Source: Sitta carolinensis
Taxonomy: Eukaryota; Chordata; Aves; Passeriformes; Sittidae
Assembly (NCBI GenBank): GCA_032173965.1
Contig: CM063292.1
Span: 2,680,001 to 2,744,000 of the forward strand
Reading direction: 5' to 3'
Length of the DNA stretch: 64,000 nt
The notes below the pieces were generated by a model, which saw nothing but the letters and a program-made list of their open reading frames with translations, was not told where the DNA came from and did no database searches. The position numbers were made by a program, and so were the translations under genes. Shown here piece after piece: positions 37,018 through 47,285 of the stretch; position 1 is the first letter of the stretch; the number at the start of each line of letters is the position of its first letter.

Positions 37018-38073
37018 TCCTGCCCGGGCCCGCCGAGCTTAAAAAGAGCGCACGAAGAGGGGGCTCGAAGCGGGCGAAGCTGCGCGCAGCGCGGAGCCGC
37101 GCCCGGGCAGCGCCTCCGCCGCCCCACGCCCCGCACGGAACCCCCGCTCCGCGCCCCGGCCCCTTCCCCGGCCCGCGTGGGCCCTCCCCGCGGGGTCCAG
37201 GGCTGGCAACGGGGGCACGGCGGAGCCCCACGGCGCGTCGCGGTCACGCGTGGCACGAACGGGACACGCGGAGCCACACGCGCGGTGCCCGGCGCGGCGG
37301 GCGGGGGAGAGGCGTGCAGCCCCCCCCTCCTCCCCGGGTGGGGCAGGGCGGCGTGGAAAGGGCTCTTTAAAAGCTGCCCACCAGCGGGGAGCGGCGGCGG
37401 AGGGGGCCGGCACACGGGGCGGCGGAGGGGCCGCCCGGGAGGGCGGGGGGGGGAGCGGCTCGGGGCGGGGATCTCCGCTCGGCGCTTACGTCTGTCAAGG
37501 AACGGCAGACGCCGCTGCGAGAGATAAAGTAGAAGGCGAGCGGCGGGGCCGGGGGCAGAGTCGACAGCCACCGCGATGGGAAGCAGCTCCCCGCAGCAGC
37601 GGCAGCGCCAGCCCAGCTAAAGCCTCCGGAGGGGACGGCGGCGGCGCCGGGAGCCCGGCCCGGCCGAGGGCGGCGGGACAGGAGCAGGCGGCGGCCCCGG
37701 CTCGTCTCTCGCAGCAGCAGCCGAGCTCAGCTCGCTTCCACCCGCCCCCCCCATCCCGCCTCCCTGCGGCCCCCCCCGACCCTCCGCCTCTCGCTCGCCT
37801 TCTGCAGCCGCGCTCGGATTTAGGGATAAAGTGGGAGGAGGAGGAGGCAGCAGAGGGGGGCTGGGGGGGGTGTCGTCGCTTCCATTTGTTTATCCACGGA
37901 GGGGTGAAGTCTCCCGGTGAAGAGCAAGCCCGCCGGGGGGCCGGGAGGACGCTGCAGGGAGGGTGGTGGGTGAGTGGCGGCGAGCCCCCAGCAGCGCGGC
38001 CTTTTGGGGGGGCGCTGGGGGGGCGGCGGAGGAGGGCCGGGGCTGGGGCTGGCCGCCGCGGACCTGGCCGTAG
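37018..38073 (+). promoter_or_regulatory. FOXF1: FOXF1 promoter-proximal region and 5' UTR
   Basis: Very CpG-rich sequence ends at an in-frame TAG (38,071-38,073) directly abutting the FOXF1 start codon. The transcription start cannot be fixed; a weak TATA-like GATAAAG lies at 37,523-37,529. A 14-codon upstream open frame (37,576-37,620) with G at -3 and +4 lies in this interval. No splice acceptor was needed to reach the ATG. Confidence 0.5.
37576..37620 (+). other. Candidate upstream ORF (14 codons)
   Basis: ATG with strong context (GCGATGG) is followed by 13 further codons and TAA. It lies 454 bases before the FOXF1 start codon and counts only if the transcript begins upstream of it. Confidence 0.35.
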
Positions 38074-39133
38074 ATGACTGCAGAAGCGCAGCAGGCTCTG
38101 TCCTCTCAGCCCCCTCCTCCTCCGGTGCAGAGCAGCTACGGCCCCATGTCCTCCGTGGCTGAGAAGCAGCCGCAGAGCTCGGCCATGGACGCCGCCTCGG
38201 CGGGGACCGGCGGCGCGGCCGGCAGCGCCCCGGGCAGCGGCGGGGCCCCGGGCAGCGGCGGCCCCAAGGCGAAGAAGACGAACGCGGGGATCCGGCGGCC
38301 GGAGAAACCGCCTTATTCCTACATCGCCCTCATCGTCATGGCTATCCAGAGCTCTCCCTCCAAACGCCTGACCCTCAGCGAGATCTACCAGTTCTTGCAG
38401 AGCCGCTTCCCTTTCTTCCGAGGCTCCTACCAGGGCTGGAAAAACTCGGTGCGCCACAACCTCTCGCTCAACGAGTGCTTCATCAAGCTGCCCAAGGGCT
38501 TGGGACGCCCGGGCAAGGGCCACTACTGGACCATCGACCCGGCCAGCGAGTTCATGTTCGAGGAGGGCTCGTTCCGCCGCCGGCCCCGCGGGTTCCGGAG
38601 GAAATGCCAGGCGCTGAAGCCCATGTACAGCATGATGAACGGGCTCAGCTTCAACCACCTCCCCGACAGCTACGGCTTCCAGGGCTCGGCCGGCGGGCTC
38701 TCCTGCCCCCCCAACAGCCTCTCCCTCGAAGGGGGCTTGGGGATGATGAACGGGCATTTGTCCAGCAACGTGGAGGGGATGGGCCTGGCGGGACACTCGG
38801 TGCCCCACCTGCCCGCCAACGGTGGGCACACCTACATGGGCGGCTGCACCGGCTCCTCGGCCGGGGAATACCCGCACCACGACAGCTCCGTGCCCGCATC
38901 CCCGTTGCTCCCCGCCGGCGGAGTGATGGAGCCGCACTCGGTTTACTCCAGCTCGGCCTCGGCGTGGGCGCCCAGCGCCTCGGCGGCTCTCAACAGCGGC
39001 GCCTCCTACATCAAGCAGCAGCCCCTCTCGCCCTGCAACCCCACGGCCAACCCGCTCTCCTCCAGCCTCTCCACGCATTCCCTCGACCAGCCCTACCTGC
39101 ACCAGAACAGCCACAACACCGCCGACCTCCAAG
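38074..39133 (+). CDS. FOXF1: FOXF1 forkhead transcription factor, coding exon 1
   Basis: FOXF1 is a nuclear forkhead activator needed for splanchnic mesoderm, lung/gut mesenchyme and endothelium. The exon encodes residues 1-353 and the first base of codon 354. Residues 78-172 form the winged-helix DNA-binding domain: [10 protein letters not shown] opens it, helix 3 is [10 protein letters not shown] (124-133) with contact residues N124, R127 and H128, and the basic wing ends [22 protein letters not shown] before the domain and MYSMMNGL after it are FOXF1-specific and exclude FOXF2. The C-terminal half holds the conserved [13 protein letters not shown] and [16 protein letters not shown] blocks. 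The start is the first possible one, because TAG sits directly before it; MTAE is also the N-terminus I recall for non-mammalian FOXF1. M25 (38,146) matches the mammalian start. A G/A/P-rich linker with an APGSGG duplication lies at 44-64. The exon ends CAAG|GTAAGG. Confidence 0.98.
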
Positions 39134-41134
<2,001 letters not shown>

Positions 41135-41176
41135 GCCGGCGCGGAAAAAACGCCGCTCCTGGGGCCGGAGCTGGGC

Positions 41177-41239
41177 GCTGAGCATCCCCCGGGAGGCTGA
41201 ACATCCCCCGGGAGGCTGAACATCCCCCGGGAGGCTGAG
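41177..41239 (+). repeat. 19-bp triple repeat in FOXF1 3' UTR
   Basis: Three direct copies of GCTGARCATCCCCCGGGAG, followed by GCTGAGC. Confidence 0.95.
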
Positions 41240-41661
41240 CAGGGTGGCCCGGGGGGTTCCAGCCCGGCTTCGGGCAGCAGGAACGGAGCGCAGCTCCGGG
41301 CATGAGCCGAGCACCGGCCCGGGGAGCGAGCCCGCAGCGTCTGTGCCGCCTTCTGCTCGCCGAGGGCTGGAGAAGAAAGCCCAAAAACAGCTCCCCCGCC
41401 AAAGCCCCGGCTGCCGGTTTGAGGGGAGGCTTTGCCAAATGAGGTTTTGATGCTTCTTTAAAAAGAAAAAAAAAAAAAATGAAATGGTAAACTCCTCAGT
41501 TTGGGAGTCGGCGGGGAGCGATGCCACCGGCTCGGCTGGGAGGAGCAGAGGCGGCTCGGGCTGAGGGGGCTGGAAAAGAAAAGACCCCGAACTCAAATCC
41601 CCTCGGTGCCGTCTCACTTCGAACCCGGAAAAATACTTTTTAATTTTTTTTTCATTTCTTT

Positions 41662-41699
<38 letters not shown>

Positions 41700-42272
41700 C
41701 GGCCAACACCCAGCGGGCAAAAAAATCTCTCAGAGGGATTTTTTGGAACTGTTAATTTTGGGTTTTTTTTGCCTGCATAAAGACTGCAGGATCAGACCCT
41801 ATGCAGAGAGAACAAGGCACTTTGGAAAGAGACAGCCATGCTCATCCTGTTATTTATTCTACATTTCTCTTTTTTTTTTTGTTGTTGTTGTTGTTGCTAA
41901 TAATCGAGACACGAATAGTCTCAGTTGATCAGTATTAAATCGGGGAATCTCTGTTGGCAATATTTGCCATATAGATTTGGGTTTTTTTAGTTAACCTTTG
42001 TAAATTTGCAAGCGACCGTGGTCTCTGTGTAAAGACAATCCTCCATATGTTTTTATAGAAATATATATATAATGAAGGATTATTCCCCTCCCTCCCCTCT
42101 CTATTTTTTTTTTCGCCCTGACGTTGTACAGTTCGGTGACACCTATTTTAATTCTTTCTGCACTGTATAAAATTGTAATTATGTGGGTTTGGGGTTTTTT
42201 TTTGAGGTTTTTTCGCCTTTTTTTTTTTTTTTTTGTGTACTTTTTGTCCCTAAAGAAAAAAAAAAATCCCGA

Positions 42273-42278
42273 AATAAA
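42273..42278 (+). terminator. FOXF1: FOXF1 polyadenylation signal, proximal
   Basis: AATAAA within CCCGAAATAAAACCTGTATG, followed by the T-rich ATGTTATTTG stretch. Confidence 0.65.
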
Positions 42279-42324
42279 ACCTGTATGTTATTTGTACATG
42301 GGCTTCACGATTGTATGAGCAGCA

Positions 42325-42330
42325 AATAAA
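42325..42330 (+). terminator. FOXF1: FOXF1 polyadenylation signal, distal
   Basis: AATAAA within AGCAAATAAACGAGCATGCG, 52 bases after the first signal. It is followed by GT-rich sequence (GCGGTGTAATT). Confidence 0.7.
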
Positions 42331-42345
42331 CGAGCATGCGGTGTA

Positions 42346-43602
42346 ATTAAGTTTAATTAATGAGGAGACCGCGAGCGCGGAGAGGCCGGCCCTGCAAACC
42401 CTCGGGCAATAATTCCCCGTCCCGGCGCAGACTCAAACCCGACTTTTTGAGGGTTTTTTTCACCTTGGCGGAGTCCTGGTTGCCAATTTCCCTGCTAGGA
42501 AATATTTCAATTGAGGATATTGAAATGCAGAAGGAGGAAAAGCGGCGGTGCTTTTTATTTTTAGCTTTTTATTCTTAGGATTATTCCATTTTTTTCCGAG
42601 GCGAAAGGAGTTGTTTGACAGCTCGTTGCCTCTCGAATTCCCGGCGTAAGCTGCCGGGATGGAGCCCGAGGCTCCTTTTTTTCCTCCTTCTCCATCCCGG
42701 GAATTTTCCGGCTCCTTTTTGCCTCCTCCTCCTCCATCCCGGGATTTTTCCTGCGGCACCTCCGCCGGCAGGAAACTTCCCGCGGGCTTTTCCCCTCGTG
42801 AAAAAGAAATCAAAATTCAGAAAACTGATGGAAATTTACCCAAATTAACGCAAATTATTAGGAATTAATAAAACAGGAAATAAAAATTAAGCAGATCGAC
42901 TGCACCATCTCAGCAGTGATAAATCTGTATTTAAATATCGATATTTTCCTGTGAAATTTGAGGGGATTTGGGCTAATTCAGGATCCTCCAGTATCCAGGA
43001 ATTTTTGCTTTAATTCGTGGGCCAATCTGTCTCTATCAATATTCAATATCAACGCCCACAAAAAAGAGATGCAGGCGAATTAATCTGATTATGTGGATGT
43101 GGATTTTTGCTTTTTATAGAGGGAAATTTAATCACTGCACACTAATTAGCTTAATTGAAAGCCAAGTTCGCTGTAACAACAAGGGACAAATTTGTAATAT
43201 TATTGTAATTAAGGCAAGGCTTTATTAGAGTTGGAGACGACCTTTTCAGAGTCGGGTTTTTTATTGTTTTGTGGGGGTTTTTTGAGGAGCGTTGTGAGGT
43301 TTTGGGTGTTTTTTTAAAAAAAATTTGAAAATGTTTTTGGGTTTTTTAAAATCTCTGTTTAGATCTCTTTAAGCCAGCAGCAATCTACCTGCAGCATTAT
43401 TGGTTTTCCTCATTTTTATGCTTTTCTGGGCTGATTTTTCCCACATCCCTGCTGATGGACTTGCCTCCATCCTTTTAGGTCCAAGCTGAAAACAGAGGGG
43501 TTTTCGCTCCTGAAGCAAAAACCCGTACTAGGTGTGGCTGAGATAATGGCCCAGGTTAGGAGTTCAGCTCCTGGAAATCCCACTGTCACTCCCAAGGTTT
43601 GT
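42346..43602. other. FOXF1 downstream intergenic DNA
   Basis: No gene. The block at 43,110-43,235 (ACTAATTAGCTTAATTG, AATATTATTGTAATTAAGGC) is AT-rich, unique and homeodomain-motif-rich, a candidate regulatory element immediately downstream of the gene. Confidence 0.5.
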
Positions 43603-43880
43603 TTTCACAGAATCCCAGAATGCCCAGGCTGGCAGAGCCCTCCAGGATCAGTGAGCCCAACCCCTCCCGCAGCCCCTGGCCCCCAGTGCCACAGCCAGGC
43701 TGGTTAAACACACCCAGGGATGGGCACTGCACCACCTGCCCGGGCAGAACATTCCAGCACTCGATCACTCTTTCCATGAAAATCTTTTTCCTGATCCCCA
43801 GCCTGTACTTCCCTTTGGGTCGGTTCTGGCTCCTGGTTGGCATTTGGTGCTGCTGGAGGCTGGGAAGGGTGGGCAGCACC
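43603..43880 (-). mobile_element. CR1 LINE fragment, minus orientation
   Basis: On the plus strand it begins CACAGAATCCCAGAATGCCC and continues through GGGATGGGCACTGCACCACC and TTCCAGCACTCGATCACTC. These are the reverse complement of a CR1 3' region. The inner (5') limit is approximate. Confidence 0.8.
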
Positions 43881-44098
43881 TCGGGCCCAGCTCGCTGGGG
43901 TTCCAGATCTGCTCCCCAACGAAGCCTGGTGTGATTCATCCTTCTCCCTCCCGTGGCTTTCCAAACCTGGAAAAACAGAGCCGCTGCATTCCGGGGACGC
44001 CACATATTCCTCAAGCCACTGAGCGCAGTCTAAACAGGAGCTCTCCATCCCAGAGCCCTCCAGCAGCCAGGAGAGGCTGAAACCCCCCAGCTTCTGCC

Positions 44099-44240
44099 TC
44101 AGCTCTCCATCTGCAAAAGCCCAAAGGGGTCTCCCTGAGATTTTTAATCCCAGGGATGGCAAACCACCCAGCTCTCCATCTACAGAAGCCCAAAGAGGTT
44201 TTTCCCGGGATTTTAAATCCCAGGGGATGGCAAACCCCGA
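44099..44240 (+). repeat. About 69-bp tandem duplication
   Basis: Two imperfect copies begin with CAGCTCTCCATCTRCARAAG and end with the ATCCCAGGGATGGCAAACC motif. A further partial match (GAGCTCTCCATCCCAGAGCC) lies at 44,039. Confidence 0.85.
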
Positions 44241-44989
44241 GCTGCTGTCCCAGGTTTGTGCTTTTCCAGGAGTGGCCGGGCTCTGAGGAGAAGTGAGGAG
44301 GGATAAACTTGCCCAGAAATGCTGTGGGAGCCCTGAGAGAGGGGGCTTGCTCAGAAATGTGGGATTTGCTGAAGGAAAGGCTCAGATCTGGCTGGGCTCA
44401 GCTGCTGTGGCTCAGCATCAACTCCCTTCTCCTCATCCCTCACATCCCAATCCTTAGGGAACACAATTTTCTTTTGGGGTTTTGCCATTTCTACTTCAGG
44501 AACCAGCTTCTCATCGTGGATGCCCTGTGCAGGCCCAGGAATTTTCGACAGGGATGAAATTTTGGAGCGTGATGACAGAGCCTGCTGTCTCCAGCCAGGC
44601 TGTCCCCTCTGGATCAGGGGACATTGGTGTCCCCAGGCCTTGTGCAGGGATTCTGGGGGCAAAGCTCTTCCCTCTGCTCCTCCCAGGGTGTTTCCCCCAT
44701 CCACCAGGGAGCCAGGGCTGTGTCTGCCACTGTCACCTGCTCGTGGCCTCGTGTCCCCAGGGACACACAGCCCCACGTGGGGACACAGCTGGAGGGAGCT
44801 GGAGAGTGCAGGGATCCCAAGGGAGCCCTGGCAGGGGGGATGTGGGGCTGGGCCCCCTGGGAGGAGACACATTTTTGGGAGGCTCCATGGGGATCTGCAG
44901 CTTCTTTGGGAGGCAGTGCTGGGGTAGGAATGGTGGTGAGGGGTCTCTCAGGGATGCTGGGGGTCTCTCAGGAATCCTGGGGTTTGGAG
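44241..44989. other. Non-coding, no gene seen
   Basis: GC-rich unique sequence; open frames here lack conserved motifs. Confidence 0.45.
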
Positions 44990-45317
44990 GACCCTGGGGG
45001 GTTTGAATGATTGGATGATCCCAGAGGATCGGAGCACCCAACTGAAGGGATGTTGGGGACTGAGGGATCCTGGGGGCTTTTGGACAATCCCAGGTTTGAG
45101 GGATCCTTGGGGTTTGGAAGATCCCGGTGGGATTTGGATGGTCCTGGGGGTGCTGGATGATGCCAGGGGGTGCTGGATGATCCCAGGCCTGGTGGATTAT
45201 CCTGGGGATGCTGGATGATCCCAGTGGGATTTGAATGGTCCTGGGGATGTTGGATGATCCTGGTGAGACTGGATGATCCTGGTGGGACTCAGAAGACCCT
45301 GGCGGGTTGGTGACCCA
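44990..45317 (+). repeat. Degenerate 18-20-bp repeats (GGATGATCC family)
   Basis: Recurrent TGGATGATCC, GGGGTGCTGGATGATCCCAG and TTTGAATGGTCCTGG units look like a decayed array abutting the younger 19-bp minisatellite. Confidence 0.7.
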
Positions 45318-46000
45318 CTGGGTCGGCTATCCCCGCTGGGTTCGGCTATCCCCGCTGGGTTCGGCTATCCCCGCTGGGTTCGGCTATCCGCGGTTCGCTA
45401 TCCCCGCTGGTCGGCTATCCCCGCTGGTTCGGCATCCCCATGGTGCTATCCCCGCTGGTCGGTATCCCCCCTGGGTCCCGATATCCCCATGTTGGCTGAC
45501 CCTGTTCGGCTATCCCCGCGGATCCCGATATCCCCCTGGTTCGGCTATCCCCACTGGTCGTATCCCCCCTGTTCGGCTGACCTCACTGGGTCGGCTATCC
45601 CCGCTGGGTCCCGATATCCCCGCCGGATCCCGATATCCCTGCCGGATCCCGATATCCCTTTGGGTCCGATATCCCTTTGGGTCCCGATATCCCTGCCGGT
45701 CCCGATATCCCTGCCGGATCCCGATATCCCCGCCGGATCCCGATATCCCCGTCGGATCCATATCCCTTTGGGTCCCGATATCCCGCTGTGTCCGATATCC
45801 CTGCGGATCCCGATATCCCCGCCGGATCCCGATATCCCTTTGGGTCCCGATATCCCCGCCGGATCCCGATATCCCCGCCGGATCCGATATCCGCCGGTCC
45901 CTATATCCCTTTGGGTCCCGATATCCCCGCTGTGTCCGATATCCCCGCCGGATCCGATATCCGCCGTACCCATATCCCCGCCGGCCCGGCTCATCCCGGG
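45318..46000 (+). repeat. 18-19-bp GATATC-rich minisatellite, about 36 copies
   Basis: The left block repeats GGCTATCCCCGCTGGGTTC. The right block repeats GATATCCCCGCCGGATCCC, with a GATATCCCTTTGGGTCCC variant interspersed. Unit length flips between 18 and 19, so the apparent long open frames (P/I/S/R/Y-rich) are artefacts. Confidence 0.97.
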
Positions 46001-46035
46001 TTCGGTACCGGGGCCGGTGCCGTTCCTTGGCGGCA

Positions 46036-46049
46036 GCGCCACCTGGCGG
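46036..46049 (-). promoter_or_regulatory. CTCF-like motif
   Basis: The minus strand reads CCGCCAGGTGGCGC, matching the CTCF core CCASYAGRKGGCRS at 13 of 14 positions. It sits 36 bases beyond the minisatellite, within a small CpG-rich patch. Confidence 0.45.
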
Positions 46050-46131
46050 CGGCGAGCAGGGAGCGCCGGCCCGCGGCTTTCCCGAAATTTGGGTTAAAAC
46101 GCATCCAGACGGCGCCGCTTTGGATCCTTCC

Positions 46132-46145
46132 CCACCAGGTGGATG
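46132..46145 (+). promoter_or_regulatory. Second CTCF-like motif, opposite orientation
   Basis: The plus strand reads CCACCAGGTGGATG, matching the CTCF core at 12 of 14 positions, 82 bases from the minus-strand motif and pointing away from it. Confidence 0.35.
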
Positions 46146-46964
46146 CTAAAAGCTTGGGCTTTTTCTTTATTAATTAATTTTTAAAAATGTATTTATTCTG
46201 CTTTTATTTTTCCCTTCCGGCCTCGGGACCTGTGAGGGGGAACATCCCTTTATACCATCTTCACACCTGGGGAAACTCCTTTGATGGAACCCCTGTGGAT
46301 CAAACCTTTTCCATGCCCAGGTGGGGCTGAGGGGAATACTTGGCCTGGAAAAGCATGAAGTAATCCCTGGATACAGGCAGCTGATGCTCTCAGATGGGGT
46401 TGATCATCCAGATTTGCAGAAAACCTTGGAGATTTAACCAGTGGGAACAACATCTGGAATCCTAAATGGGTATTTGGAATCCCAGGGGAGGAATTTGGCA
46501 CCAGATTCTTAGCAGGTGTAAAGGCTGAGATCCATAAGAATCAGTGGTGCTTGACTTCTCCCTCAAAACCAAAAAAAATTGGGATCTGTGCACCTCAGAG
46601 GATCCAAACAACGCTCCTGTCACTTTTGGAAGGGGATTTGGATTTCTGCAATGCTTTTGGGAGGCCACGCCTGAACATCTGTTCCCTTTCCAAGCTCCCT
46701 GATGCTCTGCAGGAAAAGGCAGTGCTGGGATGCTCCAGGGCTTTCCCCCTGCCAAGGAATCTTTGCCACAAGGAATCATCCTCACACAGGTGGGTGAAAG
46801 GAGCCCCCTGAGGAGCAGGAGCTGTCCCCAGGGTCAGCAGCACTCTGCTGATGTTAGAAATTCCTAGAAATTTCAGATTGGCTCCACGAGGGAAGAAAGG
46901 CACGGGCCTCCCTTGTTTCCTTAAGTAACTTTCCCTGTCAGAATCCAGTAAGGAATTAAAACCA
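46146..46964. other. Non-coding, no gene seen
   Basis: Unique sequence with no coding signature. Confidence 0.45.
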
Positions 46965-47035
46965 GACTATCAGTATCAGTGGTTGGACTGGATGATCCCA
47001 GGGGTCTTTTCCAATCTAAATGATCCCGTGGGTTT
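46965..47035 (+). mobile_element. CR1 3' end
   Basis: TGGTTGGACTGGATGATCCC and GGTCTTTTCCAATCTAAATG form the terminal CR1 motif. Confidence 0.7.
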
Positions 47036-47107
47036 ATTATTAATAAAAGACAACAGAAGGAATAAATCTCATTGAGCTTCTGGCTCAATATCCAAATTCC
47101 CATTAGC

Positions 47108-47285
47108 ACAGGGTGCCCAGAGCAGCTGGAGCTGCCCCTGGATCCCTGGAATGTCCAAGGCCAGGCTGGATGGGGTTTGGAGCCACCTGGGACAGTGGGA
47201 GGGATCCCTGCCACGGCAGGGGGTGGGATGGGATGAGCTCTGAGGTTCCTTCCAACCCAAACCATTCCATAACTGTGATCTCAGG
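47108..47285 (+). mobile_element. CR1 LINE, 3' end
   Basis: CCCTGGATCCCTGGAATGTC, CAAGGCCAGGCTGGATGGGG and TTCCTTCCAACCCAAACCAT run in CR1 order, closely matching the copy at 9.7-10.1 kb. Confidence 0.85.

Larger units (their letters stand above)
41135..42345 (+). other. FOXF1: FOXF1 3' UTR
   Basis: From the stop codon the sequence runs about 1.2 kb to two AATAAA signals. It includes three 19-bp copies of GCTGARCATCCCCCGGGAG (41,177-41,233), a T34 run (41,664-41,697), and an AT-rich distal half (ATGTTTTTATAGAAATATAT and similar), which fits a regulated developmental mRNA. The exact cleavage site is not visible. Confidence 0.75.

Noticed and set aside
45273..46149. Overlapping frames of about 270-280 codons rich in Ile-Pro-Ser-Arg
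   Set aside because: They are translations of the 18-19-bp minisatellite in several frames at once.
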